From Nitrospirota bacterium (GTDB lineage: Bacteria > Nitrospirota > Nitrospiria > Nitrospirales > UBA8639): a DNA stretch of 41,868 nt. The position numbers were made by a program, and so were the translations under genes. The stretch is from positions 1 to 41,868 of the forward strand of contig JAQBUF010000027.1 of the NCBI GenBank assembly GCA_027623995.1, read 5' to 3'. Positions 1 to 8,063 of this stretch are shown here, piece by piece; positions within the stretch are counted from its first letter, which is position 1; each line of letters begins with the position of its first letter. The notes under the pieces are model-generated. The model was not told the DNA's origin, made no database searches, and was given only the letters and a program-made list of their open reading frames with translations.

Positions 1-158
1 CCTCATGAATTGACAACACCCCTGCACCCATCATACTGTCGGCCCCTTGAGATCAATGTAGCTTCATCACAGCTAATCTCTAATTTGCTATCCGTCTTAA
101 GACCAATTCCGGTATCAAACGATTCTGAAAGTTTAATCACACACCCAAACTCATCCCG

Positions 159-1817
159 ATGATTTTTTTAATGGAAAATTTTTTTATCAGAGTCTACCAA
201 TCGGATTGGGGGCGAGTCGGCCTTCTTGTTTTCGCTGGGCTGCTCTCGTTTACCTACAATCTTCATATCAGCCTTTTGGAAGGGACCGAGGGCTTGTATG
301 CCCAAATCACGAGAGAACTGGTTGTGTCTCAGGAATATTTTCGGCTCACGCATCTCGGCGAACAGTATATCCAAAAGCCTCCTTTTTATTTTTGGATGCT
401 CAGTGGTTGGACTCAAGCCTTCGGTGAGAATGAAATCACCCTTCGTATGACCAGTGTGATCTTTGCCTTGGGCACCATGTGGCTCACCTATGTACTTGGC
501 AAGACCCTCTTTTCCTCGCAAGTGGGATTTTGGGGCGCCTTAGTTGTCGCCACGAATCACGTCTTTCTCTGGTATGGGCGACGTGTCCTTATTGATTCGA
601 CCCTGACGTTTTTCATGACACTCGCAATTTTGAGCGTTGTCTTAGGTAATCGAAAGGGTGCAACCTCCTTTTGGTTTTTTGTGGCGTGGATAGGCATGAT
701 CCTCGCGTCTATGGTGAAAGGGCTTCATGGGTTTGCACTACCGCTGGTGCTGATTATCACCTATGCCCTTTGGCAAAAGGATTTCAGAATTTTTAAAAGT
801 CTCTGGTTTTGGTTGGGGGTTGGATCCTATTTCGTCGTCATAAATCAACTCTATTATGTACGAGATCCCTCCTTTCAATGGCATTTTGATTGGCAAGCCA
901 GACTCGCAGAGGCGTTTAATGTTACAAAAAATAAAAGTAGCAGTGGCAGTATTAAGTTCTACTGGTATCTCTACATGCTATGGTTTGATTTTTTTCCATG
1001 GAGCTTTCTCATTCCCAGCAGCTTGATATTTTTGATATCCAAACGACCTTTCCGGGAGTATTCCGGGGAACATCTCCTTGGGCTTTGGTTTCTCGGGTTC
1101 CTGTTGATCATGTGCAGTTCTCGATTTCGACGAGAACCCTATCTCATGCCCTTAGTCCCGGCCTTAGGATTGATCATTGGATATTACCTAACCGAACTCT
1201 TCTCCACAGCCCGTGTCCCATGGTGGCATCGAAAACTGAATGTTGCCGCTTTTGGAGTTCTGTCTGGATTCTTTCTCCTCATCTTAGTGGGAGGACCATT
1301 TCTCCTTCATAGAAAATGGAACGTACCTCTGGATGTCTTTCCTCTTCCCTATGTACTGATCATCGTATCCCTTTGCGGAACCCTCATATGGGGAACATGG
1401 AAGGAAAAGATTCCGGTGATGTTTACCACGCTCATTGGAGTGGCCTTGGGATTCACCTTGGCTATTGTGCAGTTTCTACTTCCAGCCATCGACCGAACCA
1501 GTTCCCCGAAATACGTAGCAGCCCAAGTTCGAGCCTTTGCAGCATCCAATCATTTTCCAATGTATTATTACGGCATTACACAGGAAGATTTCTCTTTCTA
1601 TCTTAATGGCTCCCCAGCCATTCCTCGACTGAAAACCCAAGAAGAACTTTTCACTCTCGCCCATGCAAACCAAATCCTTCTGGTCACGGATAATGAAGAT
1701 GCCGAAGCTCTGGCCAAGAGAAATGATCTCATCATCAAAACTTTGAAAGAATATCCCCAACCACGAGAAAGGAACTTCCTAATCCTCTCGATTGCTCATA
1801 CTCCAAAAGGTACGTAA
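159..1817 (+). CDS. GT39/ArnT-like membrane glycosyltransferase
   Basis: A 552-aa polytopic inner-membrane protein that probably transfers a sugar from a polyprenyl-phosphate carrier to an envelope acceptor such as lipid A, glycan or protein. The N-terminal hydrophobic helix is followed by an acidic periplasmic loop motif, EGTEGLYA (residues 41-48), and KPPFYFW (73-79). This arrangement is typical of the PMT/ArnT clan, where the acidic residues bind metal and lipid-linked sugar. Around ten further hydrophobic segments follow, then a soluble C-terminal stretch from about residue 450. A second in-frame ATG lies at 171, and neither start has a convincing ribosome binding site. The acceptor cannot be told from sequence. 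The gene stands alone here, but LPS genes lie elsewhere in the window. Family call is fairly safe; substrate is unknown. Confidence 0.8.
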   Translation: MIFLMENFFIRVYQSDWGRVGLLVFAGLLSFTYNLHISLLEGTEGLYAQITRELVVSQEYFRLTHLGEQYIQKPPFYFWMLSGWTQAFGENEITLRMTSVIFALGTMWLTYVLGKTLFSSQVGFWGALVVATNHVFLWYGRRVLIDSTLTFFMTLAILSVVLGNRKGATSFWFFVAWIGMILASMVKGLHGFALPLVLIITYALWQKDFRIFKSLWFWLGVGSYFVVINQLYYVRDPSFQWHFDWQARLAEAFNVTKNKSSSGSIKFYWYLYMLWFDFFPWSFLIPSSLIFLISKRPFREYSGEHLLGLWFLGFLLIMCSSRFRREPYLMPLVPALGLIIGYYLTELFSTARVPWWHRKLNVAAFGVLSGFFLLILVGGPFLLHRKWNVPLDVFPLPYVLIIVSLCGTLIWGTWKEKIPVMFTTLIGVALGFTLAIVQFLLPAIDRTSSPKYVAAQVRAFAASNHFPMYYYGITQEDFSFYLNGSPAIPRLKTQEELFTLAHANQILLVTDNEDAEALAKRNDLIIKTLKEYPQPRERNFLILSIAHTPKGT

Positions 1818-2036
1818 TTCCCATGACATATCACCCTGTCAACTCGATCAACAATAAGTGCTAAATTTTCATTTTTTTATGTCTTTACGCTAGGCAGCGG
1901 TCAAGAATAACGGCAATAAACCGATAGAGATGTATAGCAAGTGTTAATCTCCGAGGTAACAAACTCTTAAAATACATTGCCCACTAGTCCAAAGAAAATG
2001 GATTAGTATTGAATATTTGAGGAGAAAAAATTTATC

Positions 2037-2462
2037 GTGTTGCACACCACGAAAAAAAACCCATCAGTTGCGTCTACGGGAACCGGGGTCGCAGTTAATG
2101 AAGATAACAGGAAATGTCCGAGATTCACTATTCCTCGTGGCATCCCAATCAAAACCGAAGTTGAATCGATGAGTCGGATTTTGCGATCCTGTAATTGCGT
2201 CAACATTGGAGCAGAGGGAGTCCTCTTAGATTTTGGAGAGGACAAATGTCCGGAAATGCCCGTACAAAGTAAATTATTTGTCATTATTCAATTAGCAGGC
2301 GAAACGGCGAAACTCCCAGGTATTGTCCGGCATCGCTATGGAAACAAACTTGGGATCTTCTTTCCCATTGCCGACGACCCCAATTTCGAGGAAGAACGAA
2401 AAGTTTTTGCCATCATCCTTCGAACACTTGAGCGCGGCATTCAAAGAAGAACTGGACGATAA
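2037..2462 (+). CDS. PilZ-domain protein
   Basis: A 141-aa cytoplasmic protein resembling a stand-alone PilZ domain, the family that binds cyclic di-GMP and passes the signal to motility, polysaccharide or secretion targets. The N-terminal arginine motif RKCPR (residues 25-29) fits RxxxR. The second motif, NIGAEG (56-61), matches (D/N)xSxxG except that Ser is replaced by Gly. The rest is a beta-barrel-like sequence with VRHRYGNKLGIFF near 105-117. The start is a GTG at 2037 with GAGGAG at 2019-2024, a slightly long spacing. The Ser-to-Gly change may weaken ligand binding, so c-di-GMP binding is likely but unproven. Confidence 0.7.
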   Translation: MLHTTKKNPSVASTGTGVAVNEDNRKCPRFTIPRGIPIKTEVESMSRILRSCNCVNIGAEGVLLDFGEDKCPEMPVQSKLFVIIQLAGETAKLPGIVRHRYGNKLGIFFPIADDPNFEEERKVFAIILRTLERGIQRRTGR

Positions 2463-2679
2463 CCTTTCCCCCCACACCAACAGTCTCTTCATTTCCTCCC
2501 ACCAGATGAAGTACCCCTGAAAATTTTCGACAAACTCATTTCCCAGTAATACCTCGCATCCTGGCAAACCTGAGACTCTCCTCCTTTCGCTCATCTAAAA
2601 GTTTATGGTAGGCTCATTTCTCAGGTGCCACAGCGCTTGAAAATTCATAAACGACCAACTGAAAGATTAGAGACATATC

Positions 2680-3456
2680 ATGGTATTTTTGAGGACATTG
2701 CCCACAGTCGCCGTATTTTTCGTGTCCCTGTTCATTGTTCAACCCAGTTATGGGTTCCCTAACAGTTCATACGCCTGGACAAATCTTCAATGGGAAAGTC
2801 GCTGCGCCAAAGCACAAACCTCTTTCAATCCACATGATGCACTCAGCAATACTCAGCTCTCCATTACGACCAAAGATCAGCGCTTTGTCGATTTTCTGTA
2901 TTGGGTGTGGGCCAATAAGATCACCGAGCATCAAGTCGAACAGGTCGGAGGGACAGAATGGGATGGCCCCACCAACGGCGTCATCTTTCACTGGGCACCT
3001 GGATCACGTTGGGAAATGCATACGGTAGTCCCATTCAAACATGCCATTCATCACATTGCCGAAGAGCATAATTGGGTCGATACCATGTTCAGTGATTTCT
3101 TCGACAAATTCGGGAAAAGTACAGGGGCAAGTATCGCCGCACGATTATCTGGCGATAAAGCCCCAACCTGGGCCATGTTCCTCAAACACATCGGCGGTCC
3201 TGAAAGCCCGTACTATCGATACGTGTTTCATCAAGAAAGTTATATCGATACCATAAGCCAAAAAGTCATCATGGTCGGAGGTCAAGGGGTCGAATTCCAT
3301 TATTCCTACGACCGCTACATGCACGAAGTCAAAGAAGTCCTCACCGATTGCAAAGCCTTTCAATTTTTCCAACTCTACGACCAATACGGCCAAGGCTTCG
3401 CCTCAAAATTAGGCTGGGCTGGTCAAGCCCTCCCCCACTCACAAACCCACGAGTAA
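2680..3456 (+). CDS. Secreted protein of unknown function
   Basis: A 258-aa protein that I do not recognise. It begins with a clear signal peptide: a hydrophobic core over residues 4-21 and a likely cleavage after PSYG (about residue 25). The mature part is rich in aromatic residues and His, with stretches such as FHWAPGSRWEMHT and HAIHHIAEEHNW. Two Cys remain in the mature part (near residues 42 and 230) and could form a disulfide. No catalytic signature is evident. It is flanked by the PilZ gene and, after a 0.5-kb gap, a PEP-CTERM gene, neither of which explains it. Codon use and composition look like those of a real gene. Confidence 0.6.
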   Translation: MVFLRTLPTVAVFFVSLFIVQPSYGFPNSSYAWTNLQWESRCAKAQTSFNPHDALSNTQLSITTKDQRFVDFLYWVWANKITEHQVEQVGGTEWDGPTNGVIFHWAPGSRWEMHTVVPFKHAIHHIAEEHNWVDTMFSDFFDKFGKSTGASIAARLSGDKAPTWAMFLKHIGGPESPYYRYVFHQESYIDTISQKVIMVGGQGVEFHYSYDRYMHEVKEVLTDCKAFQFFQLYDQYGQGFASKLGWAGQALPHSQTHE

Positions 3457-3990
3457 AAGCCACACAACACAAATTCGTTCAGTGCCCCAAAACGCATGGC
3501 ACGGGCATTTCTGCGTTGAACTCCTTGTGGAGCAACACTGTCAGGAGCGGCTTTGTACCAACAGAAGGTACTGGCATCAGAGTACAACCTACACTTCAGC
3601 AATCGACCTTACTTGCCCCCTCGTCTTCGACTCTTGTCCGAAAACCAATTCACACCAACGAGGAGCAATACAGACAAAAAATGTCGGCATTTTTTACAAC
3701 TGTTAAAAGACGTTCAACATGTCCCTAACCATATGATTTCAAATAACTATTGATAACTATATTCATCACCACGTCGGAAATGACTAGTGATACCGTAAGA
3801 ATATTCGACGATTACTATTTACAAACCACATTACTCAAAAGAGGTATACCGTCATCCAGGTCGTAAAAATCCCTAAATCTTTTCATACGTTAGGAAATTC
3901 AAATGTCATGTAAAAAAATTGGCACCTTGATTGCTATGTATTACAGGAGTCCTCAAACATTTTTTAACTTTTATTGAAGGGAGCCGTGTC
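3457..3990. other. Intergenic stretch, no gene seen
   Basis: About 530 bases between the secreted protein and the PEP-CTERM gene. Only short overlapping open frames of atypical composition occur, and I see no good start site for any of them. The last part (about 3720-3980) is AT-rich and probably holds the promoter and leader of the PEP-CTERM gene, but no clear -35/-10 pair stands out. Confidence 0.4.
3976..3983 (+). promoter_or_regulatory. Ribosome binding site deciding the PEP-CTERM start
   Basis: GAAGGGAG, 7 bases before the ATG at 3991. It selects this start over the ATG at 3931. Confidence 0.7.
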
Positions 3991-4656
3991 ATGCTACACA
4001 CAATTCAGAAGACCAAACGCACACCTCTCATCGGCGTGCTCCTAGCCGCCGCTCTGACGGTAGGCTCAGCCATTCCAGCCCAAGCCCTGGATTTTGGGTT
4101 CGAATTCTCAAACTTTTTCGGCAATACCAATGGCACCGTCACCGGTCGCATTCTCGGTCTTCAAGACAACACCTCCAACCAAGCCGCATCCAGCGTTATT
4201 ATCGATTCAATTCCTGGAATTTTTTCGCCAATTGGTTCTGTGCCATCCCCTGGTGGCTTTGGAAACGACGTATTGACCTGGACAGCATTTTGGGTCAATA
4301 ATTTTTCTGTCATGAATGGCGCTATCACGTTATATGACGTCCGCACAGCAACGGGAACTGGAGGCCAAATATTTCACCTTTCAACGACCTACCTGAATGG
4401 AGTTGGTTTCTTAGGTGAGGATATTGACCAAGATGGATTTGTCACTTTAGAAGAAAACGCTGAAGACCTCTGGTTAGATACCGATCTTGTTGAAATCACC
4501 TCACTCGATGGATCGAACCCTACCTCAAGCGTTTCATATAGTGCCATTGCCGGTATCCTGACTCCTTTTCAACCAGTCCCTGAACCGAGCACAATGCTCC
4601 TCTTGGGTAGCGGTTTGGCTGGCATCATTGCCTGGCGCACACGCAAGATTAATTAA
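3991..4656 (+). CDS. PEP-CTERM sorting-domain exported protein with EF-hand loop
   Basis: A 221-aa exported protein. It has an N-terminal signal peptide (hydrophobic 13-27, cleavage around AQA at 30-32) and a C-terminal PEP-CTERM tripartite tail: VPEPST (196-201), a hydrophobic helix GSGLAGIIAW, and the basic end RTRK. Such tails are processed by exosortase/EpsH systems that deliver proteins to the surface or exopolysaccharide. A canonical EF-hand calcium loop, DIDQDGFVTLEE, lies at 144-155. I place the start at the ATG at 3991 because GAAGGGAG (3976-3983) sits 7 bases before it. An earlier in-frame ATG at 3931 adds an implausible 20 residues ahead of the signal peptide. No exosortase is in the window. 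Confidence 0.85.
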   Translation: MLHTIQKTKRTPLIGVLLAAALTVGSAIPAQALDFGFEFSNFFGNTNGTVTGRILGLQDNTSNQAASSVIIDSIPGIFSPIGSVPSPGGFGNDVLTWTAFWVNNFSVMNGAITLYDVRTATGTGGQIFHLSTTYLNGVGFLGEDIDQDGFVTLEENAEDLWLDTDLVEITSLDGSNPTSSVSYSAIAGILTPFQPVPEPSTMLLLGSGLAGIIAWRTRKIN

Positions 4657-4688
4657 GCTAGTAACTTCGACAATCAGAATTCAATTCG

Positions 4689-4721
4689 ACCACCCCATAC
4701 AAAATGTGTGGGGTGGTTTTT
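4689..4721 (+). terminator. Rho-independent terminator after the PEP-CTERM gene
   Basis: A perfect 9-bp stem (ACCACCCCA at 4689-4697 with TGGGGTGGT at 4709-4717) is closed by an 11-base loop and followed by a short T-run. It lies 32 bases after the stop codon. Confidence 0.85.
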
Positions 4722-4739
4722 AATTTCCTATTGAACGCC

Positions 4740-4943
4740 TTAGGCGCGGCGGAGCCCCCTTACCGAATCCGACTCTTTGGCGAAGACTGTCTGATCAGAG
4801 CGAGTTTCTGAGCCATCTTGATTCGGTAAGGGGGCGGAGTTCACCCGTAGGGACGCGCACGGGCAAACATGGTTTTGGGTCCTTTTGCCGAAACAAAAGG
4901 ACCTCGTCGTGCGGGCGCGAAAGTCCGCCTCTAATAAACACAA
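4740..4943. repeat. Structured intergenic element with two inverted repeats
   Basis: A G+C-rich stretch unlike its AT-rich flanks. It has a perfect 16-bp inverted repeat (4754-4769 with 4820-4835; arm GCCCCCTTACCGAATC) and a perfect 10-bp one (GGTCCTTTTG at 4878-4887 with its complement at 4894-4903, 6-base loop). A 67-aa open frame exists on the minus strand, but its composition looks like translated repeat and not protein. From memory, similar intergenic sequences occur in many unrelated bacteria, so it may be a dispersed element or a structured RNA. Function is unknown. Confidence 0.55.
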
Positions 4944-5030
4944 CCGCAGACGTTTTTAGGCACCCTCAAACTAAGATTATTACCTTCCCTTTTGCTTGCT
5001 CCAACCCCTCGTTCATGCGACACTTTCAGG

Positions 5031-5981
5031 ATGGAATCATCCCCTATTTCTCATCCCGCCCTCACACATCGTTTATATTGGGGGCTCGCCATTAACGCGG
5101 TGATTATTCTTGCGGAATTCTCTGGCGGGTACTTCAGTAACAGCATCGCCTTAATGAGTGACGCCGGACACAATCTCATCGACCAAGGCTCCTTGTTTCT
5201 CGCGTTGTACGCGCATGTGCTTGCCGCTAAGCCGGCCACAGAAGAGCGGACCTTTGGCTATCATCGAGCTGGCATCCTCGCCGCATTTGTCAACGGATTT
5301 GTTTTGTTAATCACGGCGGGGGTTCTGGGGTATTTCGCAGTCACTCGACTGTTCACTCCCGTTTCAGTACTCGGGGATTGGGTGATTGGTATTGCCGTCG
5401 TGACGTTTTTAGCCAACCTGGCAGTCGCCTTTTTACTTCAAGCCGGCGCAAAAAATGATTTAAATATTCGCGGGGCATTTTTGCACATGCTGGCCGATGC
5501 CTGGGTCTCGCTAGGAGTGGTGCTGTGTGGAGTTGGAATTCTTCTGAAAGGCTGGACTTGGCTCGATCCTCTGATAAGCGTGATCATTGTAGGAATTATC
5601 GTGAAAGGGGCTTGGCCAATTTTTCGAGAATCTTTGGAAGTCTTGCTAGAATCAACACCACCAGGAATTAAAACTGCGCATGTCGTAGAAGCGATCGAGC
5701 AGATAGAAGGCGTGGACAATGTTCATGACTTGCATATTTGGGCCGTGGAACCACGCCTAATTATGCTCACCTGTCATGTCATGGTGAACCAAAACAGCAC
5801 GCATATAAAAGACGAAATGCTCGCAACGATTCGATCAACTGTCGCCTCTGAATTTGGGATTCACCATTTGACGATTCAACTCGAAACTGAATGTGGCCAT
5901 ACCGATGGTCGACATTGCGATTTAAACCAACTTCCCACCCGATCTGGCCACATCGCTTCTCACCACGCCCATTCGCATTAA
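5031..5981 (+). CDS. Cation diffusion facilitator (CzcD/ZitB-type Zn/Cd/Co exporter)
   Basis: A six-helix inner-membrane antiporter of about 316 aa that exports divalent metal from the cytoplasm in exchange for protons. The transport-site motifs are both present: SDAGHNLID in helix 2 (H47, D51) and HMLAD in helix 5 (H152, D156), the His/Asp set of zinc-type CDF proteins. The cytoplasmic C-terminal domain carries the DLHIW signature, and the protein ends in a His-rich tail (HIASHHAHSH) that may bind metal. The ATG at 5031 is preferred; a TTG at 4992 would add 13 residues. It converges on the PAP2 gene with only 5 bases between stops. Confidence 0.9.
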   Translation: MESSPISHPALTHRLYWGLAINAVIILAEFSGGYFSNSIALMSDAGHNLIDQGSLFLALYAHVLAAKPATEERTFGYHRAGILAAFVNGFVLLITAGVLGYFAVTRLFTPVSVLGDWVIGIAVVTFLANLAVAFLLQAGAKNDLNIRGAFLHMLADAWVSLGVVLCGVGILLKGWTWLDPLISVIIVGIIVKGAWPIFRESLEVLLESTPPGIKTAHVVEAIEQIEGVDNVHDLHIWAVEPRLIMLTCHVMVNQNSTHIKDEMLATIRSTVASEFGIHHLTIQLETECGHTDGRHCDLNQLPTRSGHIASHHAHSH

Positions 5982-5986
5982 TCGAC

Positions 5987-6538
5987 CTATTGCGACCCAA
6001 GGAACGCTTCTTGTCGAAAACATTTCAATCGGATCACAAAATAACCAAGAGCCATTCCTAGCATCACGCCTAATCCCCAGCCAGCCAGCACATCCGTTGG
6101 ATAATGAGCGCCAAGATAAACCCGAGATATTCCTACCAGGATCATCATCACACCAACCACCCACCGTGTTGAGGGAAACACCACCCATAAAAATGATGCA
6201 GCCGTCGCCGAATTGAATGCATGATTGGATGGCATACTGAAGGACCCGCCACAACCTACTAATTCATGCATGTTGAGGAACACCTGACAGGGACGAGGTC
6301 GCGCGAAAAATAGTTTGAGCTGCATGCCGATGAAGTCACTCATGCCAATGGCTGCCCCTAACCCTGCAGCAGCCAACAGACCTTGCTTCCAATTGCCCCA
6401 TGTTTGATAGGCTAAATACGCCAACGCCAGAAACACAAAATTTCCGGAATTGGAACATTCCAACATGAACCAATCCAAGGACTCAGACTGCCTGGCCCAT
6501 CCATTGACCGCATAAAATATTTTTGTATCCCAATCCAA
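5987..6538 (-). CDS. PAP2-family membrane phosphatase
   Basis: A 183-aa membrane phosphatase of the PAP2 (type 2 phosphatidic acid phosphatase) family. It probably acts at the periplasmic face on a lipid phosphate such as undecaprenyl pyrophosphate or a lipid A phosphate. All three catalytic motifs are visible: KLFFARPRP (K75-P83), PSNH (103-106, with Asn where Gly is usual) and SRVYLGAHYPTD (S138, R139, H145, D149). Four to five hydrophobic helices surround them. It faces the CDF gene tail to tail. The substrate cannot be assigned from sequence alone. Confidence 0.88.
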   Translation of the reverse strand: MDWDTKIFYAVNGWARQSESLDWFMLECSNSGNFVFLALAYLAYQTWGNWKQGLLAAAGLGAAIGMSDFIGMQLKLFFARPRPCQVFLNMHELVGCGGSFSMPSNHAFNSATAASFLWVVFPSTRWVVGVMMILVGISRVYLGAHYPTDVLAGWGLGVMLGMALGYFVIRLKCFRQEAFLGSQ

Positions 6539-6628
6539 GACTGAACGCCTCCTTGGTGACTTCTTTGATCATTCCTAATGTGCTAGGATCACGCTTCCAT
6601 GTGACCAGCAGAAAGGATCATTGTTCTT

Positions 6629-7408
6629 ATGTTGATTGATAGCCATGTTCACCTTGATGATCCACGCTTTGACGAGGATCGTGACCAAATGTTCCAACGT
6701 GCCCATGAGGCTGGCATTGAAGCCTTTGTCACCATTGGATGTGATGTCGCCACCAGTCAGTCCGCGGCCAAACTCGCCGCCACCCATGACAATGTGTTTG
6801 CCACCATAGGGGTTCACCCACATGAAAGTAAAGAAATTGCCGATGGCTGGTACGATGAGTTCCGAAGATTAGCTCAACAGCCCAAGGTGGTCGCCTATGG
6901 AGAAATTGGCCTTGACTATCATTACGATCATTCTCCTCGAGAGATGCAACGCCAGCGGTTTCGGGAGCAAGTTCAATTAGCCAAAGAGCTTCGACTGCCC
7001 ATTGTCATTCACACTCGTGAAGCTCAGGAAGACACGATTGCGATCTTAAAAGAAGAGGGTGCAGCCGATGTCGGTGGGGTGTTCCACTGTTTTTCCGGTG
7101 ACGCCTGGCTGGCCAAAGATGCCTTGGACCTTGGATTTTATTTAAGCTTTTCTGGGGTCATCACCTTTAAAAATGCCACGATGTTACGGGATATTATTAA
7201 GACGGTGCCATTGGACCGCATCATGGTCGAAACAGATTGTCCCTACCTCACGCCTGTGCCACATCGTGGAAAACGCAATGAACCGGCATTTGTCCGCCAT
7301 GTGGCTGAAACGATTGCTGAACTCGTAGGAAACGGATCGCCATCTTCGCTAGAAGAGATTGCCCACACCACCGTGCGAAATACCAAGCACCTCTTTAAAA
7401 TCCCCTGA
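6629..7408 (+). CDS. tatD: TatD-family metal-dependent DNase
   Basis: A 259-aa TIM-barrel amidohydrolase-type nuclease of the TatD/YcfH family, a 3'-5' DNase linked to DNA repair and degradation; some members have other hydrolase activity. The metal ligands are visible: HVH (H6, H8), E92 in GEIGLDYH, H128 in VIHTR, H153 in FHCFSG and D203 in ETDCPY. Length is normal for the family. AAAGGA (6612-6617) precedes the ATG. The gene overlaps the convergent NYN-domain gene by 14 bases at its 3' end. Confidence 0.92.
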   Translation: MLIDSHVHLDDPRFDEDRDQMFQRAHEAGIEAFVTIGCDVATSQSAAKLAATHDNVFATIGVHPHESKEIADGWYDEFRRLAQQPKVVAYGEIGLDYHYDHSPREMQRQRFREQVQLAKELRLPIVIHTREAQEDTIAILKEEGAADVGGVFHCFSGDAWLAKDALDLGFYLSFSGVITFKNATMLRDIIKTVPLDRIMVETDCPYLTPVPHRGKRNEPAFVRHVAETIAELVGNGSPSSLEEIAHTTVRNTKHLFKIP

Positions 7409-7946
7409 GCTGCCGATTTCGATTGCGTTGCGCCTTGGGCAATTTTCGCGGATTGCCTTTTTTATCTGGGCGTTTGATAGAGGGCTCATCATCAACCTTG
7501 CCATAGGCTGTAGACGCTGATGGTTTAGCCGTGTGTTTACCGGCCCTTCCCACCGACCCAACAACGTGCAGCTTTCCCTGAAATTCTTGTGCGCTAATGG
7601 TCAAGGCTCCATGATCTTTGGCCGTCGACACTATTTCTAAATCTGATGACACCACCACACAGTCCCGGCCATACTGCCTGGCCATGCGTTGAATCACCTG
7701 ATCGGCACGTTCCCCGGCTTTCGTATAGATCACCTGCACCCCTGATCGATGCTCATGATGTTCCCCAGTCGGCTCCCGCCACGCATCAAACACGAGCGTC
7801 AGAGGATGGCCCTTGCGATGTCGATAGGCAGACAGATCTTGAATGAGTTGCTCCCGAAATCGTTCCCCAGCAGACGAAGAAGATTTCGCACCCCAACCTC
7901 GCACTCCAAGCAAATTATAGCCATCAATAATCACATGCATTGCCAT
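7395..7946 (-). CDS. NYN-domain (YacP/Rae1-like) RNA-binding or nuclease protein
   Basis: About 183 aa. The N-terminal half is a PIN-like NYN domain beginning MHVIIDGYNLLG, with the acidic Asp near the start and further acidic positions in LVFDAW and VVVSSDLEI, as in YacP/Rae1 proteins implicated in ribosome-associated mRNA cleavage. The C-terminal 50 residues are Lys/Arg/Pro-rich and probably disordered, fitting RNA contact. I prefer the ATG at 7946 (codons before MHVII, with TTAGGTG just upstream). A GTG at 7970 would add eight residues. It converges on tatD with a 14-base overlap. Confidence 0.75.
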   Translation of the reverse strand: MAMHVIIDGYNLLGVRGWGAKSSSSAGERFREQLIQDLSAYRHRKGHPLTLVFDAWREPTGEHHEHRSGVQVIYTKAGERADQVIQRMARQYGRDCVVVSSDLEIVSTAKDHGALTISAQEFQGKLHVVGSVGRAGKHTAKPSASTAYGKVDDEPSIKRPDKKGNPRKLPKAQRNRNRQLRGF

Positions 7947-8063
7947 CGCACCTAACACGCTAACGAACACACCCTACACTGTCAAACTCAGCGCTTCAGC
8001 CAGTTTCTGTCTTGACAATACCCCCATCATCTGAGAAAACAAAAAGAAAGTCCCTCATCAACA

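Noticed and set aside
1-158. Open frame of about 45 codons on the minus strand at the window edge
   Set aside because: It ends with a TGA at 3-5, has no good start codon and is preceded by a stop within the glycosyltransferase start region. No recognisable protein sequence.
2292-2594. 100-aa open frame on the minus strand overlapping the PilZ gene
   Set aside because: Antisense shadow of the PilZ coding frame, with no family resemblance or start signal.
4740-4943. 67-aa minus-strand protein
   Set aside because: Basic, Ser/Arg/Cys-rich translation of an inverted-repeat region; better explained as a structured noncoding element.
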